From: Microbacterium enclense
GTDB taxonomy: Bacteria > Actinomycetota > Actinomycetes > Actinomycetales > Microbacteriaceae
Assembly (NCBI GenBank): GCA_038182865.1
Contig: CP116226.1
Span: forward strand, 1,798,001 to 1,862,000
Reading direction: 5' to 3'
Length of the DNA: 64,000 nt
The position numbers and the translations under genes are program-made. A model generated the notes under the pieces. It was given only the letters and a program-made list of their open reading frames with translations, searched no databases and was not told the DNA's origin. This document shows, one piece after another, positions 1 to 8,503 of this stretch. The stretch's first letter is position 1. The number at the start of each line of letters is the position of its first letter.

Positions 1-509
1 GCCTGTTCGCTCAGGGGCGCGCCGCGGTGTACGACGACGCCCCGGTCGGACGCGGTGCCGTGACGAAGGAGTCGCCCGACGTGAACCTCGCCGCCAAGCT
101 GGCGCCCGTCTCGCGCCCGGTGCTGAAGGCCGGCGACACCCCGCGCGCCCTCGTCTGGGGCGGGGCGATCGCCGTGGTCAACGGTGCGGGTGCTCCCACG
201 GCCGGTGACTTCGCCCAGTACGCCACGAGCGACCTCGACGCGATCCTCGCCGACTACGCGCTGCGGGGGCTTCCGCCGGCAACCACCGAGGCGCTGTCCT
301 CGAGCGAGGTGTCGTCCGACACCTTCGGCGCGGCGTTCAGCGAGCGCATCACCGCGACGGCGAGCTCGAACCCGCTGTGGAAGTTCACCTCCTACTCGCA
401 GATCGAGTCGGCGATCGCCGACCAGGTGCAGTCCGTCCTGGTCGGTTCGGCCTCGCCGAAGGACGCCATGAGGAAGGCCGGCGAGGCCGCCCAGAAGCTG
501 GTCGGTTGA
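1..509 (+). CDS. ABC sugar-binding protein, C-terminal part (partial)
   Basis: The reading frame is open from the first bases and ends in TGA at 507-509, so only about 168 C-terminal residues are present. The sequence has the look of an extracellular solute-binding protein tail: an aromatic stretch PLWKFTSYSQIE followed by a helical end where binding-protein repeats (DAMRKAGEAAQKL) close the C-lobe. It would deliver an oligosaccharide to an ABC importer whose permeases must lie upstream of the window. It is followed after one base by the secreted BNR protein, so both are probably in one carbohydrate operon. The family call rests on the tail only. Confidence 0.6.
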   Translation, partial: LFAQGRAAVYDDAPVGRGAVTKESPDVNLAAKLAPVSRPVLKAGDTPRALVWGGAIAVVNGAGAPTAGDFAQYATSDLDAILADYALRGLPPATTEALSSSEVSSDTFGAAFSERITATASSNPLWKFTSYSQIESAIADQVQSVLVGSASPKDAMRKAGEAAQKLVG

Positions 510-510
510 G

Positions 511-2343
511 ATGCGGACTCTTCGCGGGGCGAGTGCGGCGGCCGTCGCCGCGCTCGCCCTCGGGCTGATGGTCGCGCCGCCCGCGCACGCGACCGGTGCC
601 GTGACGACGTCGGCGACGACGGTCGAGGAACTCCCGTACGCGGTGGACTCGTCGAATCAGGCGGCATGGTGGAACCCCCTCGCCGTCGTGGGCGACGTGA
701 CCTTCTTCGCCTTCAACGCGCCCGCGACCCAGGCTGCGCGCCACGAAGTGCACCTCGCCTCCCGCGCCGCCGACGGCACGTGGACCGAGGGGTGCCTCCG
801 CGCCACCGCGGGGGCCGCGTGCGTCACCTTCGCTGATGACAACGGCCACAACCAGCCCTCGATCGTCGTCGACGGCGACGGGATCATCCACGCCTTCGTC
901 TCGATGCACAACGAGCAGTGGAACTCCTTCCGCTCCGACACCGCGGGCGACGTGCGCACGATGGTGGACCGTACCTCGACCATGCCCGACCTCGACGTCG
1001 ACATCACCTACCCGGTGACCGCGCGCGGGGCGAACGGTGACGCCTGGGTGCTGGTGCGCACCGGGACCGATGCCGACGGAGCCCGCGAGGGCGTGCTGTA
1101 CCACTTCGACCGGGATGCCGGATCCTGGGCGCGAGAGACGACGATCGCCGCCGCGACCGGCTTCTCCTTCTACCCCGATGATCTCGAGGTGTCGCCCGAC
1201 GGGCGCGTGCACGTGCTGTGGGAGTGGGGACCGTTCCCCGCCGACCCGGCACGCCACCTCGGTTCGTACGCCGTGTACGACCCCGCGACCGGGACACTCG
1301 CGGACGCCGCGGGCACGGCGGTGCCCGGGCCGATCACCCCCGCTTCGGCGGGAGCCGTCGTCTGGCGGCCCTTCTCGCCCGACGAGACCATCGGCAGCTA
1401 CACCCCGGCGGTGCAGTCGGCGAAGCTCGCGCTCGACGGCTCGTCTCTCGCGGGCATCGGCTACCGCTTCGTTGCGAAGGACCGCACCGCCTACGACGCG
1501 CGCTTCGCCCGGTGGAACGGGTCGGCCTGGGTCGACGAGAAGGTCGTCGACGCGGCCGCCCTCGGCGACGGGGTCGCCACCTCGGCGGCCGTCGACGTCA
1601 CGCGCGCCGGCTCCACCACCCGCCTCTACACCGTCGTCACCGCCCAGGTCTGCGGAGAGGTGCGCAGTCGCGCGGTCGTCGCCGAACGCGACGACGCGAC
1701 CTCCACCTGGTCGTTCGCCGGGGTCGGCGAGGCGCGCCTGGGCCAGCAACGCCTGCGTGCTCAGGAACGATCGACCGACGATGCCGACGTGGTCTACCTC
1801 TCCGCTCCCGTCGCCGCTCCGGCTCGCCTCTCGCGGGCGGTCGTTCCGCGCGACGCGCCGGTCGGTCCGTCCACGTCCCTCGCGGATCTGGTGGCCGACC
1901 TCCGCGACGCCTCGGGCGGAGTGAACGTCGCGCTGGGTGCGAGCGCGACGGCCTCGTCGAGCCTGCGTGCCGACACCGGCCCCGAGCGCGCCGTCGACGG
2001 CGTCTGCAGCGACGCCAGTCGGTGGATCTCGGCGGTCGGAGACACCGCGCCGTGGATCTCGCTGAGCCTGGCTGCTCCGGTGGCACTCGAGGAGGTGCGC
2101 GTGCGCAGTGGCTACAGCGCCGAGCCGGGCTCGGCGGCCGTCCTCCGTTCCTTCGAGGTGCAGGTGCACACGTCCACGGGATGGACGAGCATCGGCTCCG
2201 TCGCCGCGAACACGCAGCGCCTGGTGAGGATCCCGGCCGCGGGTGTCGTCGCCGACGGCGTGCGCCTGCTCATCAGCGACCCCTCGGCATCCGCCACCGA
2301 TGTCGCCCGGGTCTTCGAGATCGAGGCGATCGCCGTGGAGTAG
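511..2343 (+). CDS. Secreted BNR-repeat protein with C-terminal discoidin domain
   Basis: The 610-residue protein starts with a signal peptide (basic start, hydrophobic core, AHA cleavage near residue 27). Residues about 40-460 resemble the BNR_4 group of beta-propellers (GHNQPSIVVDGDGIIHAF near 112), a fold that includes some polysaccharide lyases. Residues about 470-610 look like a discoidin/F5-8C carbohydrate-binding domain (NVALGASATASS, ERAVDG, RWIS). It is therefore probably an exported glycan-binding or glycan-cleaving protein. I cannot point to catalytic residues, so lyase activity is only a possibility. The ATG is one base after the preceding stop and there is no clear ribosome-binding site, which suggests coupled translation. 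Confidence 0.6.
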   Translation: MRTLRGASAAAVAALALGLMVAPPAHATGAVTTSATTVEELPYAVDSSNQAAWWNPLAVVGDVTFFAFNAPATQAARHEVHLASRAADGTWTEGCLRATAGAACVTFADDNGHNQPSIVVDGDGIIHAFVSMHNEQWNSFRSDTAGDVRTMVDRTSTMPDLDVDITYPVTARGANGDAWVLVRTGTDADGAREGVLYHFDRDAGSWARETTIAAATGFSFYPDDLEVSPDGRVHVLWEWGPFPADPARHLGSYAVYDPATGTLADAAGTAVPGPITPASAGAVVWRPFSPDETIGSYTPAVQSAKLALDGSSLAGIGYRFVAKDRTAYDARFARWNGSAWVDEKVVDAAALGDGVATSAAVDVTRAGSTTRLYTVVTAQVCGEVRSRAVVAERDDATSTWSFAGVGEARLGQQRLRAQERSTDDADVVYLSAPVAAPARLSRAVVPRDAPVGPSTSLADLVADLRDASGGVNVALGASATASSSLRADTGPERAVDGVCSDASRWISAVGDTAPWISLSLAAPVALEEVRVRSGYSAEPGSAAVLRSFEVQVHTSTGWTSIGSVAANTQRLVRIPAAGVVADGVRLLISDPSASATDVARVFEIEAIAVE

Positions 2344-2409
2344 GCCCCTGATCTCCCCACCCCGCACCGCACCGGACGCCCCCGCGTCCGCAGGAAGGAC
2401 TCACGCGAC

Positions 2410-4662
2410 ATGCGTACACACACAGCCGACTTCGACCTCGTCGTCGTCGGCGGGGGACTCGCCGGAGTCGCCGCCGCCATCGCCGCCGCGCGCCTGGATC
2501 GGCGCGTCGCCCTCATCAACAACCGTCCGGTTCTCGGCGGCAACTCCTCGTCGGAGGTCCGCGTCTGGGTGTGCGGGGCGACCGCGCATGGCAACCAACG
2601 CTGGGCGCGGGAGAACGGCATCATCGGCGAGCTCTACCTCGAGAACCAGTACCGCAACCCCGACGGCAACCCCGTGCACTGGGACGACGTCGTGCTCGAC
2701 GCCGTCCGGGCCGAGCGGAACATCACGCTGCTGCTGAACACGGACGTGCGCGAGGTCGTCGCGACCGGACCCGAGGGTGCGCGGCGCGTCGAGTCGGTCA
2801 CCGGCTGGACGATGGGCGCCGAGACCGAGACCGTCCTGCGGGCCCCGCTGTTCCTCGACGCCACGGGCGACGGTCTGATCGGTCACCTCGCCGGTGCGCG
2901 CGCGCGTCTCGGCAAAGAGGCGCGTGCCGAGTTCGACGAGGACTGGGCTCCCGAGGAGGCCGAGCGCACTTTCCTGGGGTCGACGCTCCTCTTCTACACG
3001 AAGGATGCCGGGCACCCGGTGCGGTTCGTCGCGCCGGACTCCGCCAAGGCCATCCGCGACACCCCGATCCCCTCGTCGCGCATCATCCGCAGCGGTGACA
3101 GCGGGGCCCATTACTGGTGGATCGAGTGGGGCGGCGAGCTCGACATCGTGCACGACAACGAGCGCATCCGCGACGAGCTGCGCTCGGTCATCCTCGGCAT
3201 CTGGGATCACATCAAGAACTCGGGCGAGTTCGACGCCGAGACCCTCGACCTCGAGTGGATCGGCAACGTCCCCGGCAAGCGCGAGTATCGCCGTCTCGTC
3301 GGCGATTACACGCTGCACCAGCGCGACGTGCTCGAACAGACGCGGTTCGACGACGGTGTCGCCTTCGGCGGGTGGTCGATCGACCTGCACCCGACCGAGG
3401 GCATGTATTCCACGGGCGCGGGCGCGGTGCAGCGTTTCTCGAACGGGGTCTTCGAGATCCCCTACCGCTCGCTCTACTCCGCCGACGTCGACAATCTGCT
3501 GATGGCGGGGCGCGACATCTCCGCGACCCACATCGCCTTCGGTGCCGCACGCGTGATGGCCACGTGCGCGGCGATGGGGGAGGCCGCGGGCACCGCGGCA
3601 GCGCTCGCGCTCACCCACGGCACGTCGCCGCGCGGGGTGTACGAGAAACACCGCGCCGAGTTGCGGCAGCTCCTGCTGCGTCAGGACGCCCCTCTCATCG
3701 GCGTGGTCGACGCCGATCCGTCCGACCTCGCTCTCACCGCGCGGGTGTCGGCCTCGAGCGTGCGCGACGGCCTCGGACCCGATGCCTCCGCACCGATCGA
3801 GCCCTCCCCGCTCGTCCACGACATCGGCATCGTCCTGCCCGTCCACCCGCACCTCGACGGGGTGGAGCTCCTCGTCGAGAGCACGGGCGACACCGAGCTC
3901 GAGGTCGAGGTGTTCTCGACCGGTCTCGCGCAGAACGTCGTGCCCGAGCACCTCGAGCACCGTGTCACCGTCCCGCTCGCCGCGGGGCCGGCTCGATGGG
4001 TCACCGTCCCGGTGCGCTGGGCGCCCGAGACCCCGGCCAACGCCGTCGTCGTCGTCCGGGCCCGACCCGGGGTGACGCTGTTCACCACGGATCGGCTGCC
4101 CCCCGGCATCCTGACCCTCGTGCACACCTCGGATGCCGACGATCAGAACGTGCACGTGAGCCTCGACGAGCTGCTGGTGCAGTGGCCCACGAAGCCGTTG
4201 CGCGGCCGGTCGATCGTGTTCCGCTCCTCGGCGGCGTCCGAGGCCCTCGCCCCCGAGCGCGCGGTCGGCGGCTACCAACGGCCGTTCGGCGGCGCGAACG
4301 CGTGGGCCTCCCGTCCGCTCGCGGGCGAGCCCGAGTGGATCCGGCTCGACTGGGACGAGCCTGTACACCCGCGTGAGATCGTCCTCGTGTTCGACGACGA
4401 CCCCGACGTCGAGCTCAACACCCTGCACCACCACCGCGATCCGCACCTCGTGATGCCCTCGCTCGTCCGCGACTACCGGGTCGAGGTGCGGGCGGCCGAC
4501 GGCGACTGGCATCCGGTGGCCGACGTCACCGCCAATCGTCGTCGCCGCCGTGGGCACCCGGTCGCCCCCGAGATCGGCGCGGTGACCGCGGCCCGCGTGG
4601 TGATCACGGCGACCAACGGTTCCCCCGAGGCGCGCGTCGTGGCGTTCCGCGTCCAGGAGTGA
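2410..4662 (+). CDS. FAD-dependent oxidoreductase (FAD_oxidored family) with C-terminal beta domain
   Basis: The 750-residue protein opens with a dinucleotide-binding motif (VVVGGGLAGVAAA, residues 10-22) and the family signature PVLGGNSSSEVRVW. This is typical of the large FAD-dependent oxidoreductases found in carbohydrate loci, whose substrates are mostly unknown. Further FAD-contact stretches are visible (FLDATGDGLIG, NLLMAGRDISATH). Residues about 560-750 are discoidin-like (ERAVGGYQRP, WIRLDWDEPVHPREIVLVFD). There is no signal peptide, so it should be cytoplasmic. AGGAAGGA lies 10 bases before the ATG. It follows the secreted BNR protein and precedes a LacI-type sensor protein. Confidence 0.75.
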   Translation: MRTHTADFDLVVVGGGLAGVAAAIAAARLDRRVALINNRPVLGGNSSSEVRVWVCGATAHGNQRWARENGIIGELYLENQYRNPDGNPVHWDDVVLDAVRAERNITLLLNTDVREVVATGPEGARRVESVTGWTMGAETETVLRAPLFLDATGDGLIGHLAGARARLGKEARAEFDEDWAPEEAERTFLGSTLLFYTKDAGHPVRFVAPDSAKAIRDTPIPSSRIIRSGDSGAHYWWIEWGGELDIVHDNERIRDELRSVILGIWDHIKNSGEFDAETLDLEWIGNVPGKREYRRLVGDYTLHQRDVLEQTRFDDGVAFGGWSIDLHPTEGMYSTGAGAVQRFSNGVFEIPYRSLYSADVDNLLMAGRDISATHIAFGAARVMATCAAMGEAAGTAAALALTHGTSPRGVYEKHRAELRQLLLRQDAPLIGVVDADPSDLALTARVSASSVRDGLGPDASAPIEPSPLVHDIGIVLPVHPHLDGVELLVESTGDTELEVEVFSTGLAQNVVPEHLEHRVTVPLAAGPARWVTVPVRWAPETPANAVVVVRARPGVTLFTTDRLPPGILTLVHTSDADDQNVHVSLDELLVQWPTKPLRGRSIVFRSSAASEALAPERAVGGYQRPFGGANAWASRPLAGEPEWIRLDWDEPVHPREIVLVFDDDPDVELNTLHHHRDPHLVMPSLVRDYRVEVRAADGDWHPVADVTANRRRRRGHPVAPEIGAVTAARVVITATNGSPEARVVAFRVQE

Positions 4663-4726
4663 GATGCCCCGCGATACCGTATCCCCGAGAGTCGACCGGC
4701 CCACCCGGCGTACGAGGAGTTCACCG

Positions 4727-5617
4727 ATGACCGATTCCCCCTCGCCACGACGGGTGTCGCCTCTGACCCGCCGTGAGCGCACCGGGATCGTGGCGCTGGC
4801 TGTCCCCAACCTCGAAGAGCCGTACTTCGCCGAGCTGACGACGCTGCTGGCGCGGGGTGCCGAGGCGCGGGGATTGTCGATCCTCATCCAGCAGACCGAG
4901 GGCGACCACCAGCGCGAGATCGACATCGCCAACGGGGTCGGTCTCCCCGCCACCGACGGTCTCATCCACATCCCGCGCTCGCTCACCGTCGGCGACCTGA
5001 CCCGCCGGACCTCCCCGGGCCCGCTGGTGCTCCTCGGCGAGCACATCGCCGTGAGCCCCTTCACGCACGTCTCGATCGACAACCGGCGCACGGCCGATCT
5101 CGCCACCTCGCACCTCGCGTCGGTGGGATGCCGCCGGGTCGCCTTCATCGGCCCCCGGCTGTCGCGCCCCTCGGATGCCGCCGACCAGCGCTTCACCGGG
5201 TACCGCGACGCCGTCGCACGCCTCGGCATCGCCGACGATCCCGGCCTGATCGTCCCGGTCGACGCGTTCACCCCGGAAGAGGGCGCGGCGGCGCTGCGAC
5301 GCCTGCACGCCGACGGCATCGCGTTCGACGGGGTCGTCTGCTCGAACGACTCGATCGCGTTCGGCGTGCTCGCGGCGCTGCACGAGCTGGGGCTCACCGT
5401 CCCCCGAGACGTCGCCGTCATCGGCATCGACAACGTGCACGCCGCGACCTTCTCGGTGCCGGCTCTCACCTCGGTCGCCCCCGACGACCACGGCATCGTC
5501 GAGGCCGCGTTCGCCGAGCTCGAGCGTCAGATGGCGGCGCCGCCGGGAGCCGACGTCCCCGTGCGGCACATCGTGGTGGATGCCACGGTGATCGCTCGCG
5601 CGAGCACAGCCCGGTGA
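4727..5617 (+). CDS. LacI-type sugar-sensor protein lacking the DNA-binding domain
   Basis: The protein of 296 residues is a LacI/GalR periplasmic-binding-like core: TGIVALAVPNLEEPYF at residues 19-34, the FDGVVCSNDSIAFG effector segment and DVAVIGIDNVHAA. Normal LacI proteins carry a helix-turn-helix of about 60 residues before this core. Here only about 18 residues precede it. The ATG at 4727 has a GAGGAG 7 bases upstream; an in-frame ATG at 4664 would add 21 residues that also do not form an HTH. It lies directly after the FAD oxidoreductase, and a complete DeoR regulator is transcribed from the opposite strand next door. It could be a co-sensor or a decayed regulator. Confidence 0.8.
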   Translation: MTDSPSPRRVSPLTRRERTGIVALAVPNLEEPYFAELTTLLARGAEARGLSILIQQTEGDHQREIDIANGVGLPATDGLIHIPRSLTVGDLTRRTSPGPLVLLGEHIAVSPFTHVSIDNRRTADLATSHLASVGCRRVAFIGPRLSRPSDAADQRFTGYRDAVARLGIADDPGLIVPVDAFTPEEGAAALRRLHADGIAFDGVVCSNDSIAFGVLAALHELGLTVPRDVAVIGIDNVHAATFSVPALTSVAPDDHGIVEAAFAELERQMAAPPGADVPVRHIVVDATVIARASTAR

Positions 5618-5661
5618 CCGGCGGCCCGGGCGCCTGGCCGCTTCGAGCGGTCCGGCGGTGG

Positions 5662-6462
5662 TCAGTCGTCGGCGGACGGCAACGTCGCGACCCACAGGTC
5701 GGCGACGTGTGCGCGCAGCACCTCTTCGTCGTCGGCCGCGAGACCGGCGTCGGTGACGACCAGGTCGATCTCGTTCAGATCGACGATGGTCGTGAGTCCC
5801 ACGGCGCCCCACTTGGAGTGGTCGGCGAGCACGATCGCGCGCGCCCCGGCGGCGACGAGGGCACGGTTCGTCTCGGCCTCGAGCAGGTTCGACGTGGTCA
5901 GGCCCGCGGTCACCTCGATACCGCGCACCCCGAGGAAGACGACGTCGCAGTGCAGGTGCTCGAGCGAGGCCACCGCGACCGGGCCCACGAGGGCGTCGGT
6001 CGGGGTGCGCACACCGCCCGTGAGCACCACCGTCTGGGTGTACGGCTCGTCGGCGCGATCCGGGCGCGCGAAGACGTCGGCCACGGGCAGCGAGTTGGTG
6101 ACGATCGTGAGGTCGTCGATGCCCCGCAACTCCTGGGCGAGCGCCCATGTCGTCGACCCGCCACCGAGCCCCACCGACATGCCGGGCTCGACGAGGGCTG
6201 CGGCGCGGCGGGCGATCGCGCTCTTCTCCGCGCCGTTCCGACGCGACTGCGCGGTGAGGTCGCGGGCGGGGGCGTCGCTCGGACGCGGGTGGCGTGCCCC
6301 ACCGCGCACTTTGTCGACGTGACCGTCGGCGGCCAGCACATCGAGATCGCGGCGGATCGTCATCTCGCTCACCCCGAGGGCGGCGGCGAGGTCGGGCACG
6401 GCCGCGGCCCCGTGACGGCGCACCTCCGCCAGCAGGCGGGATCGGCGTTCGGCGGCGAGCAC
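5662..6462 (-). CDS. DeoR/GlpR-family transcriptional regulator
   Basis: The 266-residue protein has the DeoR N-terminal helix-turn-helix (VPDLAAALGVSEMTIRRDLDVL) followed by the HVDKVRGGA hinge typical of the family. The C-terminal DeoRC sensor domain shows GLGGGSTTWALA and TIVTNSLPVADVF, which normally bind a phosphorylated sugar. The start is GTG at 6462, preceded by GAGAGGAG. It is divergent from the first acetylxylan-esterase-like gene, with 47 bases between them, and convergent with the HTH-less sensor gene. It most likely represses the flanking carbohydrate genes. Confidence 0.9.
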   Translation of the reverse strand: MLAAERRSRLLAEVRRHGAAAVPDLAAALGVSEMTIRRDLDVLAADGHVDKVRGGARHPRPSDAPARDLTAQSRRNGAEKSAIARRAAALVEPGMSVGLGGGSTTWALAQELRGIDDLTIVTNSLPVADVFARPDRADEPYTQTVVLTGGVRTPTDALVGPVAVASLEHLHCDVVFLGVRGIEVTAGLTTSNLLEAETNRALVAAGARAIVLADHSKWGAVGLTTIVDLNEIDLVVTDAGLAADDEEVLRAHVADLWVATLPSADD

Positions 6463-6509
6463 GATCGCTCCTCTCGGTCGGGCCTCCAGTCTTCCACGGC
6501 GGCCCGCTC

Positions 6510-7481
6510 ATGACCGGCGCGACGATCGAGCCGGGCGACGGCGACTACGGTTTCGACCTCGCGGCGCTGCGAGCGGTGCCTCCCATGCCACCCCCGCCGG
6601 GCTTCGCCGCGCGCTGGCGTGCCTGGTACGACGAGGCCCTCGCGGTCGACCCCGACCTGCGGGTGCGTCCCCTCGGACATCGGGGTGGACGACAGCTGTT
6701 CGCGATCGAGCACGTGGTCTCCGGCGGTCTCCGCCTCGGCGGCTGGTTCGCGACCGCCGTCGAGGGGCAACCCACCCGGGTCGGCGTGGTGCACAGCCAC
6801 GGCTACGGGGGACGCGACGAACCCGAGTTCGACCGCGTCCCCGCCGACGCAGCGGTGTTCTTCGCTCTCGCACGCGGGCAGGGGCGCCTCAACGCCGGGG
6901 TGGGAGCGCCCACTCCCGCGCAGGGGCACGTCCTGCACGGCATCCACACGATCGACGAGTATGTGCTCGGTCGGTGCGCGGTCGACCTGTGGCACGCCGG
7001 GTCCGCGCTGCGCGTGCTCGCGGGCGAGCTCCCCCTGTACCTCGTGGGGGAGAGCTTCGGGGGAGGGATCGGTGCGCTCGCGCTGCCCTGGGACCCCCGG
7101 GTGGTCGGCGCGACCCTGATCGTGCCGAGCTTCGGGCAGTACGACCTGCGGCTGCGCATGCCGTGCGAGGGCAGCGGGGAACGGGTCCGGCAGTACGTCG
7201 CCGCGCACCCGTCCGCGCGCGAGGTGCTGCGCTTCTTCGACGCGTCGACGGCGGCCGGCTTCGCATCGGTCCCCGTGCGGGTCGAGGCGGCGCTGCGCGA
7301 TGGCCATGTGCCTCCTCCCGGACAGTTCGCCGTCGCGAACGCGATCGAGCGGGCCCCCGGTGCCACGCTCGAACTCGCCGTGCTGCCCTTCGGGCACCGC
7401 GAGTACGACGGTCTCGCCGAGGTGCGGGCCGAGGCCTTCGCCGCCACCCTCCGTCACATCGACCGTTCCGTCCCCCGCTGA
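6510..7481 (+). CDS. AXE1-like alpha/beta-hydrolase (acetyl esterase type)
   Basis: The 323-residue protein has an alpha/beta-hydrolase nucleophile elbow, GESFGGG with Ser182, and the oxyanion-type segment VVHSHGYGG around residue 94. The order of blocks resembles acetylxylan esterases (AXE1), and the next gene is a clearer member. It has no signal peptide, so it would deacetylate imported oligosaccharides in the cytoplasm. The ATG at 6510 was preferred to earlier in-frame codons because those lie within the DeoR gene. Substrate is not known. It is 8 bases upstream of the next start. Confidence 0.65.
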   Translation: MTGATIEPGDGDYGFDLAALRAVPPMPPPPGFAARWRAWYDEALAVDPDLRVRPLGHRGGRQLFAIEHVVSGGLRLGGWFATAVEGQPTRVGVVHSHGYGGRDEPEFDRVPADAAVFFALARGQGRLNAGVGAPTPAQGHVLHGIHTIDEYVLGRCAVDLWHAGSALRVLAGELPLYLVGESFGGGIGALALPWDPRVVGATLIVPSFGQYDLRLRMPCEGSGERVRQYVAAHPSAREVLRFFDASTAAGFASVPVRVEAALRDGHVPPPGQFAVANAIERAPGATLELAVLPFGHREYDGLAEVRAEAFAATLRHIDRSVPR

Positions 7482-7489
7482 GGAGCACC

Positions 7490-8464
7490 GTGCCGCAGTT
7501 CGACCTTCCCCTCGACCAGCTCGAGACCTACCTTCCGGCGCGCGACGAACCCGCCGACTTCGACCGGTTCTGGGCCGACACCCTCGCCGAGACGCGCGCG
7601 GCCGGGTGGGAACCGCGCTTCCGGCCCGTCCCGGTCGCCGAGAGCGGGGTCTGCGGTGTCGAGGTCGACGACGTCGAGTTCGCGGGCTTCGGCGGTCACC
7701 CCGTGCGCGGCTGGCTGCTGCGTCCGCGCGGAGCGGGCGGACCCCTGGCCTGCGTGGTGCAATACATCGGCTACAACTCGGGGCGGGGTCTCGCGCACCA
7801 GCACACGCTCCTGCCCAGCGCCGGTCTCGCCGTGCTCGTCATGGACACCCGCGGGCAGACCAGCGGCGCCTTCCCCGGAGCGACCCCCGACCCGGTGGGT
7901 GGCGCCGCGCACCCCTCCGGCCGACTGACCGACGGCCTCGACGACCCCGCGAACTCGTACTACCGCCGCGTGTTCGGCGACGCGGTACGGGCCGTCGACG
8001 CCGCCCGGGCCCACCCCGCGATCGACCCCGACCGCATCGCGGTGTGGGGCGGCAGCCAGGGCGGCGGCATCGCCCTCGCCGCGGCCGCGCTCGCCGACGG
8101 TCTCGTGGCCGCGGCCATCGACTTCCCCTTCCTCAGCGCGATCCGCCGCGCGGTCGCCCTCACCGACGCGGCGCCGTACAGCGAGCTCGTCACGTACTTG
8201 CAGACCCGGCGCGGCGACGAAGACGCGGTCTTCCGCGTGCTCTCGTACATCGACGGCGTCAACTTCGCCGCGCGCTCGCGCGTTCCGGCGCTCTTCTCGG
8301 TGGGGCTCCGGGATGCCGTGTGCCCGCCGTCGACGGTGTTCGCGGCGTACAATCACTACGCGGGAGAGAAGAGCATCCGCGTCTACCCGTACAACGGCCA
8401 CGAGGGCGGGGGACCCCACCACCAGCTCGTGGTGCTCCGGGAGCTCGCGCGTCGCCTCGCGTGA
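7490..8464 (+). CDS. Acetylxylan esterase-like protein (AXE1 family)
   Basis: The 324-residue protein fits AXE1 well: it starts with the N-terminal FPL/LETYLPARDEPADFDRFW pattern and has QYIGYNSGRG, the MDTRGQTSG block and the nucleophile elbow GGSQGGG (Ser189). A late Asp in GLRDAVCPPST and a His in NGHEGG complete a Ser-Asp-His triad. It probably removes acetyl groups from xylo- or other oligosaccharides in the cytoplasm. The GTG at 7490 follows GAGGAG closely. Together with the preceding hydrolase it forms a two-gene unit divergent from the DeoR regulator. Confidence 0.85.
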   Translation: MPQFDLPLDQLETYLPARDEPADFDRFWADTLAETRAAGWEPRFRPVPVAESGVCGVEVDDVEFAGFGGHPVRGWLLRPRGAGGPLACVVQYIGYNSGRGLAHQHTLLPSAGLAVLVMDTRGQTSGAFPGATPDPVGGAAHPSGRLTDGLDDPANSYYRRVFGDAVRAVDAARAHPAIDPDRIAVWGGSQGGGIALAAAALADGLVAAAIDFPFLSAIRRAVALTDAAPYSELVTYLQTRRGDEDAVFRVLSYIDGVNFAARSRVPALFSVGLRDAVCPPSTVFAAYNHYAGEKSIRVYPYNGHEGGGPHHQLVVLRELARRLA

Positions 8465-8479
8465 ATCCTCGAGGCCCGT

Positions 8480-8494
8480 GGACGGCTCCCGTCC
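8480..8494. terminator. Short hairpin between convergent genes
   Basis: GGACGG and CCGTCC are perfectly complementary with a 3-base loop, between the esterase stop at 8464 and the LysR stop at 8504. There is no T-run, so it is only a weak candidate for a bidirectional terminator. Confidence 0.35.
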
Positions 8495-8503
8495 GTCCGC
8501 ACC

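Noticed and set aside
385..2367. Long open frame antisense to the BNR protein gene
   Set aside because: The translation is arginine/glycine/valine-rich with no recognisable family. It mirrors the codon bias of the gene opposite; many similar antisense frames in the window were rejected for the same reason.
4673..4683. GATACCGTATC palindrome before the HTH-less sensor gene
   Set aside because: It is an 11-base palindrome with an odd centre, single copy, and no related site was seen elsewhere; too weak to call an operator.
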